A stretch of 64,000 nt of DNA from assembly GCF_019024325.1 (NCBI RefSeq), contig NZ_JAFNJS010000004.1, forward strand, positions 1 to 64,000, in the 5' to 3' direction. The first letter of the stretch is position 1; each line of letters starts with the position of its first letter. Under the pieces are notes generated by a model, which saw only the letters and a list, made by a program, of their open reading frames with translations, was not told where the DNA came from and did no database searches. Made by a program: the position numbers and the translations under genes. Of the stretch, positions 26,344 through 35,268 are shown in pieces. Source of the stretch: Falsiroseomonas tokyonensis. Its GTDB lineage: Bacteria > Pseudomonadota > Alphaproteobacteria > Acetobacterales > Acetobacteraceae.

Positions 26344-27809
26344 CGCGCCGTCAGATGCGCGGTGAAATCGGCCGGGTCCAGCGGCTTTCCCGTGGCCGCT
26401 CGCAGCAAGTCCTGTAAGCCGAGGCGGGCGCCCTGGCTGTGCACATGGCCGCGCAGCCAGCCCATCATTCGCGCCATTTCGCCGCGCGCGAGTTGCGCAT
26501 CCAGCTCCGGCTCCGCCCGGCGCAGCGCCGCCATCAGCTGGGCTGCGGCCATGGCGCCCAGCGTGTAGCTGGGGAAATAGCCGAAGGCGCCGTCATGCCA
26601 GTGGATGTCCTGCAGGCAGCCCAGCGCGTCATTCGGCGGGGTGATGCCGAGGGACTTCTGCAGGCCTGCATTCCAGGCCTCGGGCAGCTCCGCCACCTCC
26701 AGCCGCCCCTCGATCATGGCGCGCTCCAGCCGGAAGCGCAGGATGACATGGGCCGGATAGGTCATCTCGTCGGCGTCGACCCGGATGAACCCCCGCTCCA
26801 CCCGCCGCCACAGTTTTCCCAAATTCGCCGCGGCATAGGGGGCGGGGTCGCCGCCGAAGCTGGCCTGCAGTCGCGTGCCGAGAAAGTCCAAAAAGGCGTC
26901 GGAGCGGCAGGCCTGCATCTCGACGATCAGGGACTGCGATTCATGCGCCGCCATCCCGGCCGCCTCCCCAACCGGCTGGCGGGCGAAGGCTTCCGGCAGG
27001 CCGCGTTCGTACATCGCATGGCCGGTCTCGTGCAGCACGCCGAGCAGCGCCTTGGCGACATTCGCCTCGTCATAGAAGGTGGTGATCCGGACGTCGGTGG
27101 GCGTGCCGCCGCAGAAGGGGTGCAGGCTCTCATCCAGCCGGGCGTGGTTGAAATCCAGCCCCACCACCTGCGCCATGGCGCGGCAGAGGTCCCGCTGGGC
27201 GGCTACCGGGAAGGGCCCCGGCAGGGGCAGGGCCGCGCCGCGGCGGGCCTGGATCGCCTCCGCCCGCGGCAGCGCCTCGGCCAGCCAGGATTCATAGGCG
27301 TCGAAGACCGGCTCGACATCGGCCGCGGTGACGCCGCGCTGGTAGCCATCCATCAGCGCGTCATAGGGCGCCATGCGCAACGCCTCGCCCAAGCCCTGCG
27401 CCACCTCCCGCTGCAGGCGCACGACCTCCGCCAGATGGGGGCGGACCATGGCGAAATCGGCGCTGGCCTTGGCGTTTCGCCAAACCTTCTCGCAGGCCGA
27501 ATTGGCGCGCTCCACCGCCTCCACCAGCGCGGTCGGCAGGGCGGTGGCCCGCAGATGGGCGTGGCGCATCAGCGCCAGATTGGCGTCCTCCCACGCGCCC
27601 GGCGCCGTGGCCTCGCCGAGGTCCAGCGACACTTCGGGCGAGACCAGCAGGTCGTGCCGCAGCCCGGCCAGTGCCGCCAACTGCTCGCCCCGCGCCGCGC
27701 CGCCGCCCGGCGGCATCATGGCGCTGGCATCCCAATGCAGCATGCCGGCGGCTTCCCCCAGCGCGCCGATGCGGGCGAAGCGGGCGGTCAGGCGGTCATA
27801 AGCGCTCAT
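26328..27809 (-). CDS. Carboxypeptidase M32 (Taq family)
   Basis: The 493-aa protein has the M32 length and motifs: the zinc site HETGHAMYERG, the downstream HESQS, and DVRITTFYDE before the HExxH-type helix, as in Thermus Taq carboxypeptidase. The start at 27809 gives MSAYDRLTARF. It removes C-terminal amino acids with a bound metal ion in the cytoplasm. The ATG overlaps the SURF1 stop by 4 bp, so a peptidase is translationally coupled to the cytochrome oxidase assembly operon. The 3' end overlaps the cytochrome c remnant by 16 bp. Confidence 0.93.
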   Translation of the reverse strand: MSAYDRLTARFARIGALGEAAGMLHWDASAMMPPGGGAARGEQLAALAGLRHDLLVSPEVSLDLGEATAPGAWEDANLALMRHAHLRATALPTALVEAVERANSACEKVWRNAKASADFAMVRPHLAEVVRLQREVAQGLGEALRMAPYDALMDGYQRGVTAADVEPVFDAYESWLAEALPRAEAIQARRGAALPLPGPFPVAAQRDLCRAMAQVVGLDFNHARLDESLHPFCGGTPTDVRITTFYDEANVAKALLGVLHETGHAMYERGLPEAFARQPVGEAAGMAAHESQSLIVEMQACRSDAFLDFLGTRLQASFGGDPAPYAAANLGKLWRRVERGFIRVDADEMTYPAHVILRFRLERAMIEGRLEVAELPEAWNAGLQKSLGITPPNDALGCLQDIHWHDGAFGYFPSYTLGAMAAAQLMAALRRAEPELDAQLARGEMARMMGWLRGHVHSQGARLGLQDLLRAATGKPLDPADFTAHLTARYLTD

Positions 27810-28474
27810 GCGGTCTCCCTCAGGCGGCGGCGGGCCCAGACGGCGAAGACGCCGAGCAGGGACAGCGCCAGGCCGTACCAGGTGATGGCATAGCCGAGAT
27901 GGCTGTTGGTCGGCCGCGGCAGGGTGCGGGCCGGGTCCGGCAGCCCCCCGGCCGGCCCCAGCACCACCAGCCCATAGGGCGCGACGCGGTCGAGCCCCAG
28001 CGCGGTGCCGATCGCATCCGGCACGAAGCTGTAGAAGCGGCGCCCGGCCGGGTCGTCGCTGGCGGCGAAAAGGCCGAGCGTCTCGCCGGGGCGCACATAG
28101 CCCTCCAGCGTCACCAGGCCCTCGGGGCGGTCGATGGGGCCGCGGCGCTCCAGCGGGATCCAGCCGCGATCGACCAGAATGGGCGGCGCGCCGTCGCGTT
28201 GCAGCGGCACCAGAAGGTGGCTGCCGAGCACCGGCCCGCGCACCTCGAGCCCCAGCAGCCCCTCCCGCCCATGATCCAGGCGGCCGGTGACGGAGACCTT
28301 GCTCCAGGGCTGCGGCGGGTCGGCCAGCGGGCGGGCGGGGCCAGCCTCGGCGGCGGCGATATCGGCCAGCAGGGCGGTCTTCCACTGCAGCCGCTGCACC
28401 TGCCAGGTGCCGAGCGCGAGGAGGATGGCCAGCACAGGCAGCATCACCAGGGCCGGCAGCAGCAGCCGCCTCAT
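27806..28474 (-). CDS. SURF1-family cytochrome oxidase assembly protein
   Basis: The 222-aa protein is a SURF1/Shy1 homologue: an N-terminal membrane helix (LLLPALVMLPVLAILLAL), GTWQVQRLQWK, the central VTGRLDHGREGLLG, VDRGWIPLERR, and a second helix at the C-terminus preceded by NSHLGYAITWYGLA. SURF1 helps place heme a into subunit I of aa3 oxidase. It overlaps the DUF983 gene upstream and the M32 peptidase downstream by 4 bp each. It is at the 3' end of the cta operon, a common place in alphaproteobacteria. Confidence 0.93.
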   Translation of the reverse strand: MRRLLLPALVMLPVLAILLALGTWQVQRLQWKTALLADIAAAEAGPARPLADPPQPWSKVSVTGRLDHGREGLLGLEVRGPVLGSHLLVPLQRDGAPPILVDRGWIPLERRGPIDRPEGLVTLEGYVRPGETLGLFAASDDPAGRRFYSFVPDAIGTALGLDRVAPYGLVVLGPAGGLPDPARTLPRPTNSHLGYAITWYGLALSLLGVFAVWARRRLRETA

Positions 28475-28848
28475 GCGCGACCGCGCTGGCGCCAGGTCAG
28501 CGCGACCAGCGCCGCCTTGGCAAAGCGCATGGTCAGGATGGAGGCGGGGATCAGCAGCGCCGGCCACAGCACGGCATGAACCCAGAGCGGCGGCTGCAGA
28601 CGGAATTCCACCAGGAAGGCGCCGATCATGGTCAGCGCGCCGAGCACGAAGATGCCGAGCACGGCGGGCGCATCGCCCGAATCCTGGGCCGAGAGATCCA
28701 GCCCGCAGGCCGCGCAGCGTGGCACGATGGCCAGCAGCCCGGCGAACAGCCGCCCCTCGCCGCAGCGCGGGCAGCGGCCGCGGCCGGCGACCCGCCAAAA
28801 AGACGCGGCCCCGCCCGCGGGGGCGGACGGGGCCGTTTGCTGCGGCAT
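28471..28848 (-). CDS. DUF983 family membrane protein
   Basis: The 125-aa protein carries CPRCGEGRLF followed by CAACGLDL, two CxxC pairs that probably bind zinc, and two transmembrane helices (VLGIFVLGALTMIGAFLV and WVHAVLWPALLIPASIL). This is the DUF983 family that is regularly found in cytochrome c oxidase operons of alphaproteobacteria. The ATG at 28848 lies 11 nt after ctaE and is preferred over an upstream in-frame start that lies inside ctaE. It overlaps SURF1 by 4 bp. A role in oxidase assembly is inferred from the neighbourhood only. Confidence 0.88.
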   Translation of the reverse strand: MPQQTAPSAPAGGAASFWRVAGRGRCPRCGEGRLFAGLLAIVPRCAACGLDLSAQDSGDAPAVLGIFVLGALTMIGAFLVEFRLQPPLWVHAVLWPALLIPASILTMRFAKAALVALTWRQRGRA

Positions 28849-28859
28849 GATCGTCTCGA

Positions 28860-29696
28860 TCAGTGCGGCATGATCTCGCCGGCGCCCCACCAGTAGATGC
28901 AGATGAAGAGGAACAGCCAGACCACGTCCACGAAGTGCCAGTACCAGGCCGCCGCCTCGAAGCCGAAGTGCTTCTGCGGCGTGAAGCCGCCGCGGATCGC
29001 ACGGATCAGGCAGACGGCCAGGAAGATGGTGCCGACCATCACGTGGAAGCCGTGGAAGCCGGTGGCCAGGAAGAAGGTGGAGGGATAGACGCCGCCGGTG
29101 AAGTGGAACGGCGCCTCCATGTATTCGACCACCTGGAAGAAGGTGAAGAACATGCCGAGGAAGACGGTCAGCGCCAGGCCGGTGATCAGGCCCTTGCGGT
29201 CATTCTCCAGTAGCGCGTGATGCGCCCAGGTCACCGTGCAGCCGGACAGCAGCAGGATCATGGTGTTCAGCAGCGGCAGGCCGAAGGGGTCGAAGGTCAG
29301 CGTGCCCGCCGGCGGCCAGACGGCGGTGGCCGCGACGGTGCCGGAGACATGGTCCGGGAAGAGGGCGAAGTGGAAATAGGCCCAGAAGAAGGCGACGAAG
29401 AACATCACCTCGGAGGCGATGAACAGGATCATGCCGTAGCGCAGGCCAAGGCGAACCACCGGCGAATGCAGGCCGGCGGTGTTGCTCTCCTTCAGGATGT
29501 CGCGCCACCAGAAGAACATGGTCGCCAGCACGCCGGCCAGGCCGATGCCGAGCATCCACCAGCTGTTGTAGTGCGCGATCATGACGATGCCGAGCACCAG
29601 GGCCCCGCCCGCGAAGGCGCCGGCCAGCGGCCAGGGGGACGGATCCACCAGGTGGTAGGGATGCTTGTAGGTCGGGTGGCCGGATTCGCTTGCCAT
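28860..29696 (-). CDS. ctaE: Cytochrome c oxidase subunit III
   Basis: The 278-aa protein has seven predicted membrane helices and the subunit III pattern: HPYHLVDPSPWPL at the N-terminus, WWRDILKE, FIASEVMFFVAFFWAYFH, HHALLEND and GFHGFHVMVGTIFLAV, ending in WYWHFVDVVWLFLF. It is part of the aa3 oxidase and supports the proton uptake path of subunit I. It lies 94 bp after ctaG and 11 bp before the DUF983 gene, in the same orientation as the rest of the cluster. Confidence 0.96.
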   Translation of the reverse strand: MASESGHPTYKHPYHLVDPSPWPLAGAFAGGALVLGIVMIAHYNSWWMLGIGLAGVLATMFFWWRDILKESNTAGLHSPVVRLGLRYGMILFIASEVMFFVAFFWAYFHFALFPDHVSGTVAATAVWPPAGTLTFDPFGLPLLNTMILLLSGCTVTWAHHALLENDRKGLITGLALTVFLGMFFTFFQVVEYMEAPFHFTGGVYPSTFFLATGFHGFHVMVGTIFLAVCLIRAIRGGFTPQKHFGFEAAAWYWHFVDVVWLFLFICIYWWGAGEIMPH

Positions 29697-29790
29697 GGGT
29701 CGTCCTGGTATCCGTCTGGTCTCCGCACACCCTGGCGGCTGCGCGGCATCAAATCCTCAAATCCCGGCGGTGTTCAAGCCTTTGCCGGGT

Positions 29791-30438
29791 TTAAGGGGTG
29801 GGGTTCTGGCGGCGTCCGACATGCGGGCCGGCACTGGCCAGCGCCCCGGCACGATCGGCGTCGTTCAGGCTGCGGAAGAAGGTGTAGTTCACCGTGATGG
29901 TGCGGATGTCCCGCGTATTCGGGTCCTGCGCGATGGCCGGATCCACCCAGAAGGCCAGGGGCATGTCCACCTGCTGGCCGGGCTGGAGGGTCTGTTCCTC
30001 GAAGCAGAAGCAGGCGGTCTTGTGGAAGTACTTGCCCACCACCTCGGGCGTCACGTTGTAGGTGGAGATGCCGGTGGAGGGCCGGTCCCCCGTGGCGCTG
30101 GCATTGTAGAAGGCCACGCCTTCCTCCCCCACCCGCAGCCGCAGGCTGGGCACGGCGGGTTCGAAGCGCCAGGGCAGGTTGGGCTGGGTATTGGCGTTGA
30201 AGCGGATGGTCAGCACCTGTTCCCCGGCGCCGGGCGCGGGGGCGCCGCCGATCATCGGCGTGCCGTTGAAGCCGGTGACGCGGCAAAACAGGTCATACAG
30301 CGGCACGGCGGCGAAGCTGACGCCCACCATGCCGGCCACGCCGGTGAAGGCGGCCAGCGCGGTGCGGCGGTTGCGGCGCGCCAGCAGCGCCTGCCGATCC
30401 TGAGGCCGAATTTGGGGGGACTTCGGATCCTGCGTCAT
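29791..30438 (-). CDS. ctaG: Cytochrome c oxidase assembly protein CtaG/Cox11
   Basis: The 215-aa protein matches Cox11: a membrane helix near the N-terminus (ALAAFTGVAGMVGVSFAAV) followed by PLYDLFCRVTGFNG, and the copper-binding motif KTACFCFEEQTL, with its C-x-C pair, followed by the P-L-A-F-W-V-D sequence. It inserts copper into the CuB site of subunit I. Its ATG lies 1 nt after the stop of the 50-aa membrane gene. A gap of 94 bp follows before ctaE, and the ORF keeps the usual CtaG length. Confidence 0.95.
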   Translation of the reverse strand: MTQDPKSPQIRPQDRQALLARRNRRTALAAFTGVAGMVGVSFAAVPLYDLFCRVTGFNGTPMIGGAPAPGAGEQVLTIRFNANTQPNLPWRFEPAVPSLRLRVGEEGVAFYNASATGDRPSTGISTYNVTPEVVGKYFHKTACFCFEEQTLQPGQQVDMPLAFWVDPAIAQDPNTRDIRTITVNYTFFRSLNDADRAGALASAGPHVGRRQNPTP

Positions 30439-30439
30439 C

Positions 30440-30592
30440 TCAGCCTCGCATCAGCCGCGCGGTCGCGATGAAATAGAACAGCACCACCAGCGCCAGCAGG
30501 GCGCCGAGCAGCGCCCAGTTGCGGCCGCGCCGGCGCTTCTCGAAGGCTGCACGCTCCTCCGGCGTCATCTCCACGGGCTCGGCCGCGGTCAT
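30440..30592 (-). CDS. Small single-pass membrane protein of the cta operon (CoxF-like)
   Basis: Between ctaB and ctaG lies a 50-codon frame encoding MTAAEPVEMTPEERAAFEKR, a basic RRRGRNWALLG and a single membrane helix (ALLALVVLFYFIATARLM). Its ATG overlaps the ctaB stop by 4 bp, and its stop lies 1 nt before the ctaG ATG. Charged N-terminus, one helix and position match the small CoxF-type proteins noted in other alphaproteobacterial cox clusters. The function is not known. The tight coupling on both sides supports that it is a real gene. Confidence 0.82.
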   Translation of the reverse strand: MTAAEPVEMTPEERAAFEKRRRGRNWALLGALLALVVLFYFIATARLMRG

Positions 30593-31533
30593 CCGAGCAC
30601 CAGTCGGTCGATGGCGAGCGCGCCGAAGAGGATGAAGAGATAGGTGAGCGAAAAGGCGAAGGTCCGCCGCGCCGCGGCGTCATTCACCAGGCTGCGCCCG
30701 GTCTCGTCCTGCTTCTCCCGCCAGGTGCGGATGGCGTGGTAGAGGAAGCCGCCGCCCAGCGCTGCTGCCACCGCCGCATAGGCCGGGCCGGCGAAGCCGA
30801 CCAGCCAGGGCGCCAGGCCGGCCAGCGCCAGCACCACGGTGTAGATGACGATCTGCTTGCGGGTCTCCCGCGCGCCTTCCACCACCGGCAGCATCGGCAC
30901 GCCGGCGCGGGCGTAGTCGCCATGCGCCCAGAGCGACAGCGCCCAGAAATGCGGCGGTGTCCAGGCAAAGACGATGGTGAAGAGCAGCCAGGGCACCAGC
31001 GTGACATCGCCGGTGACGGCAGCCCAGCCGATGATTGGCGGGAAGGCGCCGGCGGCGCCGCCGATGACGATGTTCTGGCTGGTCCGGCGCTTCAGCCAGG
31101 CGGTGTAGACCACGACATAGAACAGGATGGAGAAGGCGAGCCAGCCGGCCGCCACCCAGTTGGTGGCCAACCCCATGATGGCGACGGAGGCCACCGCCAG
31201 CACCATGCCGAAGCCGAGTGCCGCATTCGGCGCGATGCGCCCGGCCGGGATCGGCCGGCGCTGCGTGCGGCGCATCACCGCGTCGATGTCGCGGTCGTAC
31301 CACATGTTCAGCGCACCGGCGGCGCCGGCGCCCACGGTGATGCAGAGCACCGCCGTCAGCCCCAGCACCGGGTGGATATGGCCCGGCGCCACCAGCAGAC
31401 CGATCAGCCCGGTGAAGACGACGAGGGTGAGCACGCGCGGCTTGAGCAGCGCGATCCAGTCGCGAACCTCGGACAGATCGCTGCCAGCGGCCGAGGCCTG
31501 GCCGGCAACCGGAAGTGTGGTGCTGCTCATCAA
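30589..31533 (-). CDS. ctaB: Protoheme IX farnesyltransferase (heme O synthase)
   Basis: The 314-aa membrane protein of the UbiA prenyltransferase superfamily has LKPRVLTLVVFTGLIGLL, the prenyl-diphosphate site NMWYDRDIDAVMRRTQRRP and the second Asp-containing loop (LWAHGDYARAGVPMLP). It attaches a farnesyl group to protoheme to make heme O, the precursor of heme A for the oxidase. It lies 3 bp after ctaD and overlaps the small membrane gene by 4 bp. The MMSS start leaves a one-codon ambiguity. Confidence 0.95.
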   Translation of the reverse strand: MMSSTTLPVAGQASAAGSDLSEVRDWIALLKPRVLTLVVFTGLIGLLVAPGHIHPVLGLTAVLCITVGAGAAGALNMWYDRDIDAVMRRTQRRPIPAGRIAPNAALGFGMVLAVASVAIMGLATNWVAAGWLAFSILFYVVVYTAWLKRRTSQNIVIGGAAGAFPPIIGWAAVTGDVTLVPWLLFTIVFAWTPPHFWALSLWAHGDYARAGVPMLPVVEGARETRKQIVIYTVVLALAGLAPWLVGFAGPAYAAVAAALGGGFLYHAIRTWREKQDETGRSLVNDAAARRTFAFSLTYLFILFGALAIDRLVLG

Positions 31534-31536
31534 GCC

Positions 31537-33129
31537 TTACCGGATCCGCGGAAGTTCGTCGAAGGAGTGGAAGGGCGGCGGGGAGCTGACCTGCCACTCC
31601 AGCGTCGTCGCACCCTCGCCCCAGGGATTCGCCGCCACCTTCGCGCCGCGCGTGAAGGTCACGAAGATCACGTAGAAGAACATCAAGAAGGCGGCGACGG
31701 AGATGTAGGAACCGATCGAGACGATCAGGTTCCAGCCCGCAAAGGCGTCCGGATAGTCCGGGTAGCGGCGCGGCATGCCCTGGTTGCCCAGGAAGTGCAT
31801 CGGGAAGAAGGTCAGGTTCACGCCGACGAAGGTGAGCCAGAAGTGGATCTTGCCCAGCGTCTCCGGATACTGCCGGCCCGACATCTTGCCGAGCCAGTAG
31901 TAGATTCCGCAGTAGATGCCGAAGACCGCGCCCAGGCTCAGCACGTAGTGGAAGTGCGCCACCACGTAGTAGGTGTTGTGCAGGATCTGCGTCAGGCCGG
32001 CATTGGCCAGCACCACGCCCGTCACGCCGCCGACCGTGAACAGGAAGATGAAGCCGATGGCGAAGAGCATCGGCGTGTCGAACTTCAGCGAGCCGCCCCA
32101 CATGGTGGCGATCCAGGAGAAGATCTTGATGCCGGTCGGCACGGCGATGACCATCGTCGCCGCCATGAAGTAGGCGCGCGTGTCGACGTCGATGCCCGAC
32201 TGGAACATGTGGTGCGCCCAGACGATGAAGCCGACCACGCCGATCGCGACCATGGCATAGGCCATGCCGAGATAGCCGAAGATCGGCTTGCGCGAGAAGG
32301 TGGACACCACGTGGGAGACGATCCCGAAGGCCGGCAGGATCATGATGTAGACTTCGGGGTGGCCGAAGAACCAGAACAGATGCTGGAACAGCACCGGGTC
32401 GCCGCCGCCGGCCGGGTCGAAGAAGGCCGTGCCGAAGTTGCGGTCGGTGATCAGCATGGTGATGGCGCCCGCCAGCACCGGCACCGCCAGCAGCAGCAGG
32501 AAGGCGGTGACCAGCATCGACCAGACGAACAGCGGCATCTTGTGCAGCGTCATGCCCGGGGCGCGCATGTTGAAGATGGTGGTGATGAAGTTCGCCGCGC
32601 CGAGGATGGAGGAGGCGCCGGCCAGGTGCAGCCCGAACAGCGCCAGGTCCATCGCCGGGCCGGTCTGGTAGGTGTCATCCGACAGCGGCGGATAGATGGT
32701 CCAGCCGGCGCCCGCGCCGCCGCCCACGAAGAGGGACGCACCCAGCAGCAGGAAGGCCGGCACCAGCAGCCAGAAGCTGATGTTGTTCATGCGCGGGAAG
32801 GCCATGTCCGGCGCGCCGATCATCAGCGGCACGAACCAGTTGCCGAAGCCGCCGATCAGCGCCGGCATGATCACGAAGAACACCATGATCAGGCCATGGG
32901 CCGAGACATAGGCATTCCACATCTGGCCATCGGCGAAGATCTGCATGCCGGGCTGCTGCAGCTCGATTCGCATCAGCAGCGACAGGCCGATGCCGACGAT
33001 CGCGGCGATCAGCGAGAAGCCGATATAGAGGGTGCCGATATCCTTGTGATTGGTGGAGAACAGCCACCGGTTCACGAAGTTCGGCTTGTGATCGTGGTGA
33101 TCGTCGTGGGCGTGTGCCGCGGTCGCCAT
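31537..33129 (-). CDS. ctaD: Cytochrome c oxidase subunit I
   Basis: The 530-aa protein has the 12 helices and ligands of an A-type heme-copper oxidase: [20 protein letters not shown] (heme a histidine), [17 protein letters not shown] (CuB histidine with cross-linked Tyr), VWAHHMF (CuB histidine pair) and [12 protein letters not shown] (heme a3 and heme a histidines). The GHPEVY Glu marks the D-channel. It starts [15 protein letters not shown], a His-rich N-terminus. It is the second gene of the operon, 39 bp after ctaC. Confidence 0.97.
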   Translation of the reverse strand: MATAAHAHDDHHDHKPNFVNRWLFSTNHKDIGTLYIGFSLIAAIVGIGLSLLMRIELQQPGMQIFADGQMWNAYVSAHGLIMVFFVIMPALIGGFGNWFVPLMIGAPDMAFPRMNNISFWLLVPAFLLLGASLFVGGGAGAGWTIYPPLSDDTYQTGPAMDLALFGLHLAGASSILGAANFITTIFNMRAPGMTLHKMPLFVWSMLVTAFLLLLAVPVLAGAITMLITDRNFGTAFFDPAGGGDPVLFQHLFWFFGHPEVYIMILPAFGIVSHVVSTFSRKPIFGYLGMAYAMVAIGVVGFIVWAHHMFQSGIDVDTRAYFMAATMVIAVPTGIKIFSWIATMWGGSLKFDTPMLFAIGFIFLFTVGGVTGVVLANAGLTQILHNTYYVVAHFHYVLSLGAVFGIYCGIYYWLGKMSGRQYPETLGKIHFWLTFVGVNLTFFPMHFLGNQGMPRRYPDYPDAFAGWNLIVSIGSYISVAAFLMFFYVIFVTFTRGAKVAANPWGEGATTLEWQVSSPPPFHSFDELPRIR

Positions 33130-33168
33130 CGGGGTGTGTCCGCTTCTGATGTTGGCTTCGGGGCCGCC

Positions 33169-34095
33169 TTACCGGCGGACCTCGGCGACGTTGATCGGGG
33201 TGACGGCCGCGCCGGGGGCGGCGGCCAGCGCCGCGGGCGGGCCCGGCGGCAGGCCCTGGGCGAAGCGCGTGCGCGCCTGCGCGGCCCAGGCCTCGAATTC
33301 CGCCGGCGGCACGGCGCGCACCACGATCGGCATGAACCAGTGGTTCACACCGCAGATCTGGTTGCACTGGCCGTAAAAGGTGCCGGGGCGGTCGGCGCGC
33401 ATCCAGGTCTCCAGCGTGCGGCCGGGAATGGAATAGCGCTGCACGCCGAGCGAGGGGATGAAGAAGGAATGGATCACGTCCTGCCCGGTGCTGAGCACGC
33501 GGATATTGGCGCCCACCGGGATCACCAGGGGGTTGTCCACCTCGAGGTTGCGCATCTGGCCGGCGGCCAGGTCCTCGGTCTGCACAGGGTAGCTGTCGAA
33601 GGTGAAGTTGCCGTTCTCGGGATAGCCGTAGTGCCAGTACCACTGGCGCCCCTGCACATTGATGGTCAGGTCCGCATCCACCGTCCGGTCCTGGTAGTAG
33701 ATCAGGCGGAAGGAGGGGATGGCGATAACCACCAGGATCAGCACCGGGACCACCGTCCAGGCGATCTCCAGCACCGTGTTGTGGCTGGTGCGGGACGGGT
33801 TGGGGTTCGCCTCCGCCCGGAAGCGCCAGATCACATAGGCCAGCAGCGCGGCGACGAAGATCGTGATCGCCACGATGATCCAGAAGACCAGCGTGTTGAA
33901 GGACGAGATCGCGTCCTTGATCGGCCCGCCGGACTGCTGCAGCCCCATGCCCCAGGGCACCGGGGCGCCCACCATGGCCTCCTGCGCGGCTGCCGGGGCA
34001 CCCAGCGCCGCGATCACCGCGGCGACGAGCGCCAGACCCACCGGGCCGGAGATCCGTCCCGCCATTCCCCGAAACGCACCGATCACGTGCCGCAT
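33169..34095 (-). CDS. ctaC: Cytochrome c oxidase subunit II
   Basis: The 308-aa protein has a signal peptide (to about 40), two membrane helices and a periplasmic cupredoxin domain. The CuA site reads GQCNQICGVNHWFMPI, which keeps both Cys, the His and the Met. The usual Ser-Glu between the cysteines is replaced by Asn-Gln, so the acidic side chain at this position is lost, as in some alphaproteobacteria. The aromatic patch RQWYWHYGYP is intact, as is the earlier CuA histidine in VIHSFFIPSLG. It heads the operon, and its promoter should lie at 34096-34419. Confidence 0.96.
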   Translation of the reverse strand: MRHVIGAFRGMAGRISGPVGLALVAAVIAALGAPAAAQEAMVGAPVPWGMGLQQSGGPIKDAISSFNTLVFWIIVAITIFVAALLAYVIWRFRAEANPNPSRTSHNTVLEIAWTVVPVLILVVIAIPSFRLIYYQDRTVDADLTINVQGRQWYWHYGYPENGNFTFDSYPVQTEDLAAGQMRNLEVDNPLVIPVGANIRVLSTGQDVIHSFFIPSLGVQRYSIPGRTLETWMRADRPGTFYGQCNQICGVNHWFMPIVVRAVPPAEFEAWAAQARTRFAQGLPPGPPAALAAAPGAAVTPINVAEVRR

Positions 34096-34419
34096 CCTGT
34101 CATCCCGTCAGCGCACCGCGTCGCGCGCCGAAACTGCCGCCGAACCCCGGGGGCGGCCCGCCCGCCCCAGGTCCCAAGCGCGCCTCTTCCACCGCCGCCG
34201 CGGCAGGTCGCGCTGCGGGCGGACCATAGTGGCGCCCCCCGCACCGCACAAGTGAGGAGGCTCGCTCCTTCCGCAACGCCGTAAGTTCTTCGCATTGGGA
34301 AGATTAATAAAAACGCGCCTGGCCCATCCGGATCGGGGTCAGGCTAAGAGCCGATTCGTCAAGACGGCTCTAAGCCCGCCGCGAAGGGCGGGCGCTGCAG
34401 GCGGCGCGGCGCGCGCGGT
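34096..34419. other. Upstream region of the cta operon
   Basis: The 324-bp gap has no gene. On the minus strand it must carry the promoter of ctaC and the 3' end of the methyltransferase transcript. An AT-rich block around 34300-34315 (TTAATAAAAAC on plus) stands out from the GC-rich surroundings. Two small hairpins lie near the methyltransferase end: AGAGCCG at 34347-34353 with CGGCTCT at 34365-34371, and GCCCGCC at 34374-34380 with GGCGGGC at 34387-34393. Neither has a T-run. Confidence 0.45.
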
Positions 34420-35112
34420 TCAGGCCGCGACGGCCAGCGCTTCCTCCGGCTGGTTGCGCACGCGCACCAGGGTGAACAGGCCGCCCGGCTTGCAGGGCTC
34501 CATCGCCTCCACCTGCACCAGGGAAGGGTCCAGCAGGTCGCGCAGCGCGAAATCCGGATGCCAGCCCAGCAGGCGGGATAGCGGCGCCATGGCGCGCTCC
34601 ACCCACCAGCGCGGGCCATCCTCGGCCGCGAAGTGGTTGACGAACAACAGGTGGCCGCCGGGGCGGACCACGCGCGACATCTCGACGAACAGCCGCTTGG
34701 CATCCGGCACCACGCTGGCGGTGAACATCGCCACCGCGATGTCGAAGGCGCCATCGGCGAAGGCCATGTGCTCGGCATCCATCTCCGCCAGGCCCACCAC
34801 CTGGCCGAGTCGCTCCTGCCGCACCCGCTCGGCGGCCTTTTCCAGCATCTCCCGCGACAGGTCGACGCCGACCACCCGCTTGTCGCCGCGGTAGCGCGGC
34901 AGGGCCAGGCCGGTGCCCACGCCCACCTCCAGCACCCGCGTGCCGGGCAGGCGATTCACCTCCTCCACCGCGCGGCGCCGGCCGAAGGCGGAGACGCCGC
35001 CGAAGACCGCGTCATAGACGCCGGCCCAGCGCCGATAGGCGTCGCGCACCCCGGCTGCGTCGAGCGCCGTGCGCGGATGGTCACGATCGGGAGTGTCGGT
35101 TCGGATGGTCAT
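34420..35112 (-). CDS. Class I SAM-dependent methyltransferase, PmtA-like
   Basis: The 230-aa protein has the Rossmann SAM motif VLEVGVGTGLALP, GVDLSREMLEKA, LAEMDAEHMAFAD and VRPGGHLLFVNHF, with an N-terminal YDAVFGG segment. This pattern is typical of phosphatidylethanolamine N-methyltransferase of the Rhodobacter PmtA type, which makes phosphatidylcholine, but UbiE-like and related methyltransferases share much of it. It lies alone on its strand between the cta promoter region and the ferric-reductase-like gene. No membrane helix is evident, as in PmtA. Confidence 0.78.
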   Translation of the reverse strand: MTIRTDTPDRDHPRTALDAAGVRDAYRRWAGVYDAVFGGVSAFGRRRAVEEVNRLPGTRVLEVGVGTGLALPRYRGDKRVVGVDLSREMLEKAAERVRQERLGQVVGLAEMDAEHMAFADGAFDIAVAMFTASVVPDAKRLFVEMSRVVRPGGHLLFVNHFAAEDGPRWWVERAMAPLSRLLGWHPDFALRDLLDPSLVQVEAMEPCKPGGLFTLVRVRNQPEEALAVAA

Positions 35113-35268
35113 GCCGGGCCAATTGCAGGAATACGCATGGGGCTAGTCCTTTCGGGCCGGTTTAGGCAAGCCTGTTGATGACACGGGAACGCAACACATG
35201 CGCGCGTGACGGCACGCCGGGTCATCACGTCCGGGCCATTTGCGGGCCCATGCGGTCCCGGCTGCCCC

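Noticed and set aside
26328-28385. Long minus frame that would extend the M32 peptidase upstream across SURF1
   Set aside because: The extension is the out-of-frame shadow of the SURF1 gene. The peptidase has a normal start at 27809.
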